Assembly (NCBI GenBank): GCA_934481345.1
Contig: CAKSPF010000001.1
Coordinates: 467,501-531,500, forward strand
Length of the DNA: 64,000 bases
Origin: an uncultured Clostridia bacterium
Lineage (GTDB): Bacteria > Bacillota > Clostridia > UMGS1810
Direction of reading: 5' to 3'
Shown: positions 37,641 to 45,974 of the stretch, piece by piece
How the letters are laid out: each line of letters starts with the position of its first letter
Position numbering within the stretch: position 1 is the first letter of the stretch
The notes under the pieces: generated by a model
Database searches by the model: none
Seen by the model: the letters and a program-made list of their open reading frames with translations, nothing else
What the model was told of the DNA's origin: nothing
Program-made: the position numbers and the translations under genes

Positions 37641-38321
37641 CTAAATCGAGCTTTTAATTCTGCAATTGTATTTTATAATATCAAGTATTCTGTCCTCGCT
37701 CACACTGTCGGGAATTTCAACGGTTATTCTGTAATTTCTCGTGCCCGTTTCGTTATTCTTTTCCGCCGCAACATCGACCACGTTTACACCGATTTCACCC
37801 AATGTCTTTGATATAGTGCTCTGATAGCCGTCCTCGTTTACATCATCAATATACACGGTCTTTAGAGTAGGTGTTTTGAGCCAGTAAAAATTTTTGTGAA
37901 AAACTATCTGTGCCGCCACCACAATAAGCGTTGCCGCCGCGCCGAGGACATACATTCCGGCTCCTATGGCAAGACCTATGCCCGAAGTCGCCCATATTCC
38001 GGCGGCAGTCGTAAGACCTGTTATGGAGTTTTTATGCACAAATATCATTCCTGCTCCCAAAAAGCCTATACCGCTTACCACCTGCGCCGCAATGCGCGCA
38101 CCGTCCGCACCGCGCATACCCATCTCACCTGCCGCGGTATCCGCAAATCCGTACTTTGATATTACCATCATAAGCGCCGCTCCCACTGCCACAATGCAGT
38201 GTGTACGCACTCCCGCACTCTTGGAACGGTTCGAACGCTCAACGCCGATTACCGCACCGCATATTCCGGCTATAACTACACGGAATGCAAACGCAAGCTG
38301 ATATACATAAATATTCCCCAT
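37641..38321 (-). CDS. MgtC/SapB family membrane protein
   Basis: A 226-residue protein. The first 150 residues are the MgtC/SapB membrane domain: FRVVIAGICGAVIGVERSNRSKSAGVRTHCIVAVGAALMMVIS, then RIAAQVVSGIGFLGAGMIFVHKNSITGLTTAAGIWATSGIGLAIGAG. A C-terminal ACT-like soluble domain (about 155-226) follows. Family members affect Mg2+ homeostasis and, in pathogens, F-type ATPase activity; the role in commensals is unclear. GGAG precedes the ATG. The stop codon is TAG. Confidence 0.92.
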   Translation of the reverse strand: MGNIYVYQLAFAFRVVIAGICGAVIGVERSNRSKSAGVRTHCIVAVGAALMMVISKYGFADTAAGEMGMRGADGARIAAQVVSGIGFLGAGMIFVHKNSITGLTTAAGIWATSGIGLAIGAGMYVLGAAATLIVVAAQIVFHKNFYWLKTPTLKTVYIDDVNEDGYQSTISKTLGEIGVNVVDVAAEKNNETGTRNYRITVEIPDSVSEDRILDIIKYNCRIKSSI

Positions 38322-38457
38322 TGCAGCACTCTCCTTATAACATAATTGTATCAGTCAATTGTAAAACCGATAAAACGCTGATTGCATGCGCATCTCATAA
38401 GCAAAAATGACCTGTGTGTCATTTAGCAAAAAAATTTCGGCAATAAAGGATTGAAAA

Positions 38458-38840
38458 ACAATCCCTCCACCGCTATGCGGTCCCCCTCCCTTTACACACG
38501 GGAGGCTTAACCTCAGGTGTTTACAAAGGCTCCCCTGTGTAAGGGGCGCTGCTTGCCGGCGGCAAGCGTTTAGCGCCGACCGAGGCGACAGCCGAGAAAG
38601 GCAACGGCATTGCCGTTGCTGTTGAGCTGTCACCGACAGGTGACTGAGGGGTTGTTTTTTCGCCTTGCGAAAGACGGAGGGATTGTTTTTTCATCCTTCC
38701 TTGCCAAGTTTGCCTCCCTTGTGTAAGGGGCGCTGCTTGCCTGTGGCAAGCGTTTAGCGCCGACCGAGGCGACAGCCGAGAAAGGCAACGGCATTGCCGT
38801 TGCTGTTGAGGTGTCTGCCAAAGGCAGACGGAGGGATTGT
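38458..38840. repeat. Intergenic repeat element with inverted ends and two 91-bp direct repeats
   Basis: The 617-bp gap between the MgtC and M56 genes holds a composite element bounded by ACAATCCCTCC (38458-38468) and its complement GGAGGGATTGT (38830-38840). A further copy of the end is at 38676-38686. Inside, 38536-38626 and 38720-38810 are about 98% identical; the only differences are in the loop of a GCTTGCC/GGCAAGC hairpin. GC content is far above the flanks. Ends of this CCTCC...GGAGGGATTG kind recur in many gut Clostridia as non-coding repeats. Apparent reading frames in it are low-complexity translations and are not called as genes. Confidence 0.75.
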
Positions 38841-38938
38841 AAATCCTGAATTCTTTCATACCCGACTGACTGAATTGTATTTATATATATTATTATATTT
38901 TCTGCAATATGTCAATACAGACAGCGCCGAAAAAAATA

Positions 38939-41338
38939 TTACTGTTTTTCAAACATGTATTTTTCGCTGTTGAGCAGATACCTGTCAAGCATTTCAGCTC
39001 CTTCCGCTCCGGAATAATTCTTGTTTGACGTTACATACTCGTTGCAGCACCTGTAAAAGATTTCTCCGTCAACAATGCGGAACATAATATCAATTTTGCT
39101 GAATCTTACATACGGATTGGCGGAATAATAAGTAAACTGCAGATTATGCGAGCTTCCGGCAACCTCGCACAGCGGAAGCTCCGTCGCTCCGTCCGGGTGT
39201 TTTGAACTGTATTTTGCATACACGTCCTTGTCGGAATTTGTGTAGGAAGAATATGAATAATACCAGCCGACGGGGTTGAAACCGTCTTTTAATTTAAGTA
39301 TAACCTTAGTTTCATCATCACTCAGCGCAAGCGTAAAAGGTATGTCGCTCAGTCTGCGCGCATACATGGAGTTTATACAGGTTTTTGCAAAATCGCTGCC
39401 GTCCTCAAGTCCGTTGCGCAGTCCGACGCTGTTTTTCCCCAAAAGCAATGTTTCCGAACCGTCGCTGTTTCTGTCCTTTACATTCATTTTCACAGAAATA
39501 GTCTTGTCTTTGCTCTCAAACTTTATGTTTTTGCCGGAAAATCCGCTCAGCTTTCCCTCAAATTCGTCAGCCTTTATGTTTCCGCTTATTTTGAGCAGGA
39601 ATTTACCCTCGGCAGTGTCGCCGCTGAAGGTGTATTTCTCACCCGGAACGGTTGTTATGAACATGTTGCCCGCCATCGGGATCTCTCCGCAGTTCAGCCT
39701 GTTTGTCTTTGGGTTTGCCATTATGTAGAGATACAGCCAGTCTGCATTTTCGGTTTTTGTTTTGCCGCCGCTTTTATAGGTAATCTTCGTACTGCCCTCC
39801 AAAAATCTGCTTACCGGCGCTTCAAAATGTTCCTCCGCGTCCTCCTCATATGCACTGTTTATCACCGCGTCGGACGGCAGGTCAAAATTTATGTGTTCAA
39901 TGTCAAAGCTTATATCTCCGCTTTCAATGTAAAGCCGCGATATATCCCTTGAACCCGGACCGGGCACGTCATTTAAGTAACCCATGGCACTCTCAACCAC
40001 CGTTTCGCCGTCAAGAGTTACGGTGAAAAGCCCCTGCCAGTGTCTGCCTCCGTAAAACGATTTTATAAACTTATCCATTTCCACATGCATATCCGCAGAA
40101 AATCCGTTATTTTTGCCGTCGCGGTATTCTCCGTCAAAATCAAGCTTTAAATCGGCGGCAAAGCCCTTGTACAGCGCACTGTTTACAAGCGAAGCCTGAT
40201 TTTTGCCGAGTCCGCTTTTTCCGCTGTACCAACCATTCTCGCTGTTTATGTACACAACGCTGTAAATATCGGTTGTGTGGTTTATTACATACGATTTCTG
40301 AGGCGCTCTGCCGTTTATTGCCGCCGCCAGAGCAGTCTGACAGAATATCAGCACGGCAATCAGAACCGCACTTATAAGCCTTGACATTTTGCTGTGATTT
40401 TTTCCTGTCATGATAACATCTATCCTCTCTTTTATATTTTTTCCCGTTTCGGAAAGACATGCCGTACCGGGAGATGCCACCGAATAATTCAGAATACATC
40501 TGCTGTATTCAAGCCGCTGCATTTCAGTCATGTTCCGCGCGGCACATTCATCGCACGAAAGCTCCATAAAGCGTTTTATCCTATTTGCAAACAGATATGC
40601 AAACGGATTAAAAAAGTGAATTGCCTTAATGACATTTGCAAACCGCATGTACAGCAAATCTTTGCGCTTTATGTGTATAAGCTCATGCATAAATGCCTCT
40701 GCGCCGATTTCCCCGTGCGGAACAACTATTTTCGGACGAAATATTCCGTACACAAACGGCGAGCAGTCAATATCCGCCTCAAAAACCTCTGCTCTGCCGC
40801 CAAATCCGATTTTTTCCCTGCACTCAGCTTCATACGCACAGTCAAATTTTTTAAGCTGCGGCTTTATCTGCTTCAAAAACCGCGCGGATTTCACCGTATA
40901 TATCAAAAGACTTGCCAAAACACCCGTAATATACAAAACCGCAAGAATTTCTCTGTACGGAAAATCCGTGTGCTTCATGCTAATCGGCAAAATCCCGTTC
41001 TTTGCCGCATTATCCGCTTTTTCCGTTTTGTTTATATTCACGTCCGCCGTTTTGTTATCTGTCCGAACATCGGATTTTTCCGCCGACGTACCGGTATTTT
41101 CATAAATTTCACTTTTGTACGCAGACTGCCTGTATATGTATTTTTGCTCCGCTGACGGCTGATACTTTATCCCCGACACAGGCAAAATGCCGATGAAAAG
41201 CGGAATAAGCCATATATAATAAATACAGCTTTTGGAAAATACCTTTGCAAACAGCTTTGAAACAATCAGGACGGCAATGCCTGCGGCAGTCATTCCCATG
41301 CTCATAAAAAGGATTTTCAAAAATAAAAACCAAATCAT
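38939..41338 (-). CDS. BlaR1-like M56 metalloprotease sensor with novel extracellular domain
   Basis: A 799-residue membrane protein. The N-terminal M56 peptidase region has membrane helices at about 2-26, 37-55, 130-150 and 323-342 and the zinc motif HELIH (H218, E219, H222), followed by RRKDLL-like KRKDLLY and ELSCDECAARNM. In BlaR1/MecR1 the extracellular C-terminus is a penicillin-binding sensor. Here the 450 residues after the last helix instead lack SxxK/KTG motifs and look beta-rich (EKYTFSGDTAEGKFLLKISGNIK, LSDIPFTLALSDDETKVILKLKDG). It therefore probably senses another ligand. The start ATG overlaps the blaI-like stop by 4 bases, so the pair is translationally coupled. Activation should trigger cleavage or inactivation of the repressor. 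Confidence 0.85.
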   Translation of the reverse strand: MIWFLFLKILFMSMGMTAAGIAVLIVSKLFAKVFSKSCIYYIWLIPLFIGILPVSGIKYQPSAEQKYIYRQSAYKSEIYENTGTSAEKSDVRTDNKTADVNINKTEKADNAAKNGILPISMKHTDFPYREILAVLYITGVLASLLIYTVKSARFLKQIKPQLKKFDCAYEAECREKIGFGGRAEVFEADIDCSPFVYGIFRPKIVVPHGEIGAEAFMHELIHIKRKDLLYMRFANVIKAIHFFNPFAYLFANRIKRFMELSCDECAARNMTEMQRLEYSRCILNYSVASPGTACLSETGKNIKERIDVIMTGKNHSKMSRLISAVLIAVLIFCQTALAAAINGRAPQKSYVINHTTDIYSVVYINSENGWYSGKSGLGKNQASLVNSALYKGFAADLKLDFDGEYRDGKNNGFSADMHVEMDKFIKSFYGGRHWQGLFTVTLDGETVVESAMGYLNDVPGPGSRDISRLYIESGDISFDIEHINFDLPSDAVINSAYEEDAEEHFEAPVSRFLEGSTKITYKSGGKTKTENADWLYLYIMANPKTNRLNCGEIPMAGNMFITTVPGEKYTFSGDTAEGKFLLKISGNIKADEFEGKLSGFSGKNIKFESKDKTISVKMNVKDRNSDGSETLLLGKNSVGLRNGLEDGSDFAKTCINSMYARRLSDIPFTLALSDDETKVILKLKDGFNPVGWYYSYSSYTNSDKDVYAKYSSKHPDGATELPLCEVAGSSHNLQFTYYSANPYVRFSKIDIMFRIVDGEIFYRCCNEYVTSNKNYSGAEGAEMLDRYLLNSEKYMFEKQ

Positions 41339-41727
41339 TTTGTTTCGTCCTTTCCGCCTTTTTCATACTTTGCAAGCATACCCATCAGCTCGTCATAATC
41401 CTCTCCCGTTATCCGCTCACGGCAAAGACAGGCTATAAGCTCCTTCGCAGAGCCGTTGTACATGTCGTTTACAAAATCCTCTGTCTGATGCGAAAGGTAT
41501 TCCTCCCTGCTGATTTTTTCACTGTAGCAATTCTGTGCGCCCGACTTTTCGCAAAACAAAAAATCCTTTTTTACAAGCCTTGTAAGAAATGTTGCTACCG
41601 TGGTGTATTTCCAATTTTTGTTTTCAAGCTTTTTGAATACCTCGCTTGCAAAAAGCTTTCTGCGGCTTTCCCATACCACCTCCATTATTTCTTTTTCCGA
41701 GCCTGAAAGTCTGTTTTCTTTTTTCAT
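41335..41727 (-). CDS. BlaI/MecI/CopY family transcriptional repressor
   Basis: A 130-residue winged-helix repressor. The N-terminal helix-turn-helix has LSGSEKEIMEVVWESRRKLFASEVFKKLENKNWKYTTVATFLTRLVKKDFL, with the typical W-x-x-x-T-V-x-T-x-x-x-R-L-V-K-K pattern. The C-terminal dimerisation part has SREEYLSHQTEDFVNDMYNGSAKELIACL. It would bind the two TACTACA dyads 20 and 43 bp upstream and repress itself and the M56 sensor. GGAGAG precedes the ATG. Confidence 0.92.
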   Translation of the reverse strand: MKKENRLSGSEKEIMEVVWESRRKLFASEVFKKLENKNWKYTTVATFLTRLVKKDFLFCEKSGAQNCYSEKISREEYLSHQTEDFVNDMYNGSAKELIACLCRERITGEDYDELMGMLAKYEKGGKDETK

Positions 41728-41746
41728 ATTATCTCTCCGTTCATAG

Positions 41747-41787
41747 TTACTACACTTTGTAGTAATATTCTACTACATCATGTAGTA
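41747..41787. promoter_or_regulatory. Twin BlaI-type operators
   Basis: TTACTACA-CTT-TGTAGTAA (41747-41765) and TACTACA-TCA-TGTAGTA (41771-41787) are perfect dyads, with centres 23 bp apart. The second lies between the -35 and -10 boxes of the promoter and the first just downstream of -10, the arrangement expected for BlaI/MecI repression. Confidence 0.9.
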
Positions 41788-41795
41788 ATTGTCAA
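41767..41795 (-). promoter_or_regulatory. Promoter of the blaI-M56 operon
   Basis: On the minus strand, TTGACA (41790-41795), a 17-base spacer containing an operator dyad, then TAGAAT (41767-41772), 40 bp before the repressor start codon. This is a near-consensus vegetative promoter. Confidence 0.88.
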
Positions 41796-41813
41796 CGGCT
41801 TTTTTTAAAAATT

Positions 41814-41861
41814 TCAAAAAAATAACCGCATCCACCAATTTTTTGATGAACACGGTTATTT
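41814..41861 (-). terminator. Intrinsic terminator after the GH51-like gene
   Basis: Minus-strand hairpin AAATAACCG ... CGGTTATT (arms around 41853-41861 and 41820-41828) followed by a T-rich run complementary to 41814-41821. It lies about 10 bp after the stop at 41871. Confidence 0.75.
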
Positions 41862-41870
41862 GATAACTGT

Positions 41871-44800
41871 TTAATTTATTATTGAATAATACTCCTCGCT
41901 GTTTGCCAGAGGCACAACGCCGTTTAAACTCCATTTAAAAAGCTTTATCTTATCGTATTTTGTATCGGATGCGAACACCGCCTCTGTTTCTCCGCCCGGT
42001 ACCGACCGTATTTTGCTGTCAGTCAGATTGCCGTCTGCGTCATAAAAAGCCGCTATCACACTGCATTCTTTGTCAAAATTGCAGTCGAGCCTTACTGTTT
42101 TTCCGCTGACAGTCACCTTGTCGGCAAAGATACTGTTTTCGGCATATGCGTTATTTATAAGCTCCAGAACAAGCACGCTGCTCTTTGGCACTGCAACGGT
42201 ATTAATCGGCTTGTTTGATGAATAACTCTCTCTTACCGTGTAAATATCGTTTGCCGTTTCGTTTCTCTCTGCATACAGACTGTCTGAATACATCAGGTAT
42301 TTCTCTGCCAAAGAATAGCTGTCCGAAGTGCTTAGCGTAACGGTATAATCGGTGCTTTCATCTGTATTTGCCAGAAACAGCCTTATGCCGCTATCGGTCT
42401 TTACTGCCATTGCAGAAACCCTGCCGGTTGTAATGCTGCTTCGGTTATTCGTATATACCATACTGCCGCCGATATTATCAAGATAGTATTTCATTGTTTC
42501 GGAAAGCGCCGTCGGTCTGAATGCAAACCCGCTCTTGTCTGTAAGCCTGCCGGACGCAAGGTTGTTATCCGTACCCGCCTTTGTAAATTCAATATTTCTC
42601 AGATATATATCGGAAGCCGCTTTTGCAGAGTTGTTGCCATTAATCGTAATTCTGAACGATTCCCTCTTTGTTCCCGTAAATGATGACGGAACGGTTATGT
42701 TTTTTATAACCTCGGAAATATGCAGCCAGCTTCCGCGCACATAATCAGACGGTTTTATAATCCTGCTGTATACCTCGTCTGCCACAGTGCCGTCCGACAG
42801 CCATTCAAGCTTTAATATAAATTCCTCTCCGCTGTCCGCGGCGCCGTCAAATTTCAAATCAAGCGAAATATCATAGTCCGCGCTCTGACCGGCATTTTGA
42901 CCGATTGCCTTAAAATCGGAATATGCTATATCCTGCCATACTCCCTGGGCAAAGTCTGTTCTTTGGCTTATTTTTACATACTGCCCGTCGCCGCAAAGCT
43001 CCTCTGCGGTTAAATCTGCGGAATAATCCCAGCCGGGTTTTACGCTGTTTTCATCATTGTAGCATATCTGCACTCCGCTTCCGAAATACTGGAACGACTC
43101 TACCTTGTCCAGCGTGCTTATTCTGTTTATAAAGTCTGCAAACGCTGTGCTCATTATAACCGACTGATTGGAAGGACCTGTATAATTTTTGAAATTGTCC
43201 AGACCGCCCTCTGTCAAAATACATTTTACATTCGGGTTTGCCGACTCGCCGATAAGGCTCTGAACGGTTTTTATATTATTTACCGCCCCGTTAACCGTGC
43301 TGTAACTGTAATATGAATGTATGGCTATATAATCCGTTTTGTCCGCTAAATTCTTTATTACATATTCTCTCCAGTTACTGCTGTTTCCCGTAGCGTCTAT
43401 GTGAACGGCAAGCTTTACATCAGGAAATACCTCCCGAATGAGCGGTATCATATATTTACACATATTCACATACAGACTGCCGTTTATTCCGCGGTGATAC
43501 AGCTCGTTTCCCAGCTCCCATATATCTATGTTGTACGGCTCCGCATGCCCCAGCTCCGTTCTTCTCTGCGCCCAGTTTATGCCGTCACTGCCTACTGCCC
43601 TTTCATCATCGGGCATAAGTGTGCAGAAACGTATAAAATCAATAATGTCGTCCGTTGCAGTTTTCAAAGCGCTGTAATCTATGTATTTAACATTGCTTGA
43701 ATCGGTTTTCACGATTTGTGCCGGCGTAATCGGCGTTGTATATTTTTTGCCGTAATCTATATCCGGCAGATAGCTCCACATGTTTACACACATAATCACC
43801 GATGCGTCTTTATTAAAGGTCTCGGCAAGCTGAAGGCGCTCCATAGGTCCTATATACTCTATGCCGTTTCTCCAGTACGGCTTCGAGGTATCCCATGCCG
43901 GCGACGGCGCATAGACAGGTATGCGGTTTTCCGTATCGCCCAGACTGCATTTCCAGAACTCGTAATTTGTGGTATATCCGCCGAAGCGTATTGTCTTTAA
44001 ACCGAGCTTTGCGGCAAGCTCCAGAAATTCAGGCTTCCATTGATTGCTGTTTTTGTACACAACCGCGCCGTAATAATCGGACGACCAGTTTCCACCCTCA
44101 ATGGCATATCCGAGAAGTGAATTGTCAATTTTGCGCACAATTTGATTTTCGTCTATTTCAAGATTGATTTTATTTCCGCCGTATGGCTTTTTTAAAGAAA
44201 AATCCGAAATGTAAAACGTACCGAAGCTTGTCGAAGTTTTGTCGGATTCTATATGTATTCTAAGGTATGCGCTGTTTGCCGCAGAAACCGCCGCAGGTAC
44301 TGTAAAAGAAATTGTTTCGTCAAAGTAAATCCAGCCTTTTTGAGCGATTTCCGCCGCCGGTATTTTCTTTGCATAAACATATTTTTCCGTGCCGTCATTG
44401 TACCACGACATCGAAATAATCATTTCCTCGTCCGAGGTATCCGCCATATCGGATTTGATACCGAAGGACAGCCTGTAGTCAGATTTTGCACCCGGCAAGA
44501 CTTTTGTATATGCATAGAAATCTTCATAGCTTATTTCTTGTATAATACCTTCATAATACTTCGTTCTGCCATATGCTCTTATCACATTTTTTCCTTTATC
44601 CGAATCATAAAATTCATCAAAGCTTTTAAGACCGCCTCTCCCGCTCCAGCCTATGCTTCCGACAGTGTTATTCGGGATATTCGCCGTATAAACGTCTGTG
44701 CCGTCATTTAACGGCGCAGTTGCAAATACAAGCTTTTGCTCACCTGCCATTTTATATTCGGTACTGTTTCCGGAGGATTTTTTTGCAGTGATATTTTTGA

Positions 44801-45821
44801 TTGTTATGAAATACTTTTCACCTTTTTGCAGACCGGACGCATGTATTTTCACACCCGACGCAAAGCTTCCCGAAGCTATCGGTTCAAGCGTATAGCTTAC
44901 CGCCTCTCCCGTGTCCGAAACAAGGCTTACGTTTTCCTTGACAACGGATGACGGCAAAACCGTGTTTCTGTTAAAATCTACCGTAATATCCGCGTCATCC
45001 GCATTTATATAGTATAGCTCGTATTTTGCGCCGATTTTTGCCGCATATACCGAACCGTTCGACGCAGAAACGACATTTCTCGTGTATTCGCAGTCTTTTT
45101 CGGCAGACATGGAATAGTAAGTATAAATGCCGTCACCGCTGAGCACAACCACATAGTATACAGGACTTACCCAAGCTTCGCCCGAAACAATCTCAAAGCT
45201 CTCGCTCGTCACATACAGCCTTGCGTCATCAGATGACAGATTGGCATTATTTATGACGTAATCTGCACTCGTATCCGCCGAAATCCCGTATATGCGGTTA
45301 ATCCCGTTGTCTGCGGTAAAACCGTTGTTAAATCCCGTTATGACCGCGGCACGGTTTTTAAGATATTCGTCCGAACCGCCGTAAACGTTAATGTTATCGA
45401 GAAGCATCTCAAATGCCTCTCCCTGATTTGCATGCGGCATAATCCAGCCCGTTTTTGCAAAGCCGTATGTTCCCGCCGTAAGCGCTTTTTCCGCATAAAG
45501 CTTATCATTCAGATATACCCTGTATTTACCGCCCGTTCCGTCGGCATCTATGGAAAGTGTAAGCTTGTACCATCTGCCTGTCTCTGCGTCTTTGCCTGCG
45601 GTAATTTTAAAAAATGTCTGGCTTGCGGCAGCGGTGCTTTCATCCTTTGCCATTGCTCCTCTGAAGGAAACACCGTTTCCGTCATTTAAAAGACAAAAGT
45701 CAAAGCTTAATGTGATGACACCGTATTTTTTTGTGTTGCCTATTAAAGTGCCGAGGTCGAGATTTACATATCCCTGTCCGTGCCAGTCTGTGCTCAGATT
45801 TGAGGCAGCCGTTCCGTACAT
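41871..45821 (-). CDS. GH51-like secreted glycosidase, C-terminal part separated by an in-frame TAG
   Basis: The frame is open from the TAG at 45972 to the stop at 41871; the first ATG is at 45821, with no ribosome site. It encodes a second LamG-like module, an Ig-like region, a CBM4/9-like module, and a catalytic barrel with IDNSLLGYAIEGGNW, DIWELGNELYHRG and CILTEGGLDNF. The likely acid/base and nucleophile Glu codons begin at 43505 and 43211 (residues 1119 and 1217 of the joined protein). A second copy of the CBM-like module is inserted before the barrel's end (about 42550-43000), followed by a beta-sandwich and a terminal YDKIKLFKWSLNGVVPL module. The pattern fits GH51-type alpha-L-arabinofuranosidases of clan GH-A. 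As it stands this part lacks a signal peptide, so it is probably silent unless the TAG is read through. Confidence 0.72.
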   Translation of the reverse strand: MYGTAASNLSTDWHGQGYVNLDLGTLIGNTKKYGVITLSFDFCLLNDGNGVSFRGAMAKDESTAAASQTFFKITAGKDAETGRWYKLTLSIDADGTGGKYRVYLNDKLYAEKALTAGTYGFAKTGWIMPHANQGEAFEMLLDNINVYGGSDEYLKNRAAVITGFNNGFTADNGINRIYGISADTSADYVINNANLSSDDARLYVTSESFEIVSGEAWVSPVYYVVVLSGDGIYTYYSMSAEKDCEYTRNVVSASNGSVYAAKIGAKYELYYINADDADITVDFNRNTVLPSSVVKENVSLVSDTGEAVSYTLEPIASGSFASGVKIHASGLQKGEKYFITIKNITAKKSSGNSTEYKMAGEQKLVFATAPLNDGTDVYTANIPNNTVGSIGWSGRGGLKSFDEFYDSDKGKNVIRAYGRTKYYEGIIQEISYEDFYAYTKVLPGAKSDYRLSFGIKSDMADTSDEEMIISMSWYNDGTEKYVYAKKIPAAEIAQKGWIYFDETISFTVPAAVSAANSAYLRIHIESDKTSTSFGTFYISDFSLKKPYGGNKINLEIDENQIVRKIDNSLLGYAIEGGNWSSDYYGAVVYKNSNQWKPEFLELAAKLGLKTIRFGGYTTNYEFWKCSLGDTENRIPVYAPSPAWDTSKPYWRNGIEYIGPMERLQLAETFNKDASVIMCVNMWSYLPDIDYGKKYTTPITPAQIVKTDSSNVKYIDYSALKTATDDIIDFIRFCTLMPDDERAVGSDGINWAQRRTELGHAEPYNIDIWELGNELYHRGINGSLYVNMCKYMIPLIREVFPDVKLAVHIDATGNSSNWREYVIKNLADKTDYIAIHSYYSYSTVNGAVNNIKTVQSLIGESANPNVKCILTEGGLDNFKNYTGPSNQSVIMSTAFADFINRISTLDKVESFQYFGSGVQICYNDENSVKPGWDYSADLTAEELCGDGQYVKISQRTDFAQGVWQDIAYSDFKAIGQNAGQSADYDISLDLKFDGAADSGEEFILKLEWLSDGTVADEVYSRIIKPSDYVRGSWLHISEVIKNITVPSSFTGTKRESFRITINGNNSAKAASDIYLRNIEFTKAGTDNNLASGRLTDKSGFAFRPTALSETMKYYLDNIGGSMVYTNNRSSITTGRVSAMAVKTDSGIRLFLANTDESTDYTVTLSTSDSYSLAEKYLMYSDSLYAERNETANDIYTVRESYSSNKPINTVAVPKSSVLVLELINNAYAENSIFADKVTVSGKTVRLDCNFDKECSVIAAFYDADGNLTDSKIRSVPGGETEAVFASDTKYDKIKLFKWSLNGVVPLANSEEYYSIIN

Positions 45822-45971
45822 CCGGTAAACGCTGTCACTTTCGGATTTTAACGGTGCGTCGGAATACGCACTGCTGAATTTCAGCCCCGATGTTCCTGCA
45901 CTGAACTTTAACGCAGCGCTGCCGTCTGCGGCAAAGAGATTTTTCTCCGCTGCCTTTATACTGTAATATGC

Positions 45972-45974
45972 CTA
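45972..45974 (-). other. In-frame amber codon interrupting the GH51-like gene
   Basis: The TAG is in the same frame as the 295 codons before it and the 1366 sense codons after it. TAG is an ordinary stop elsewhere in this window (ends of the genes at 12771 and 37641), so code reassignment is unlikely. Nonsense mutation, assembly error or programmed readthrough remain. Confidence 0.85.

Noticed and set aside
38536..38810. CRISPR array
   Set aside because: Only two 91-bp copies with internal hairpins and a single 93-bp spacer; no cas genes.
38355..38859. Open frames with repeated QQQRQCRCLSRLSPRSALNAC-type peptides
   Set aside because: They are translations of the 91-bp repeats in the non-coding element; no start signals and no protein family.
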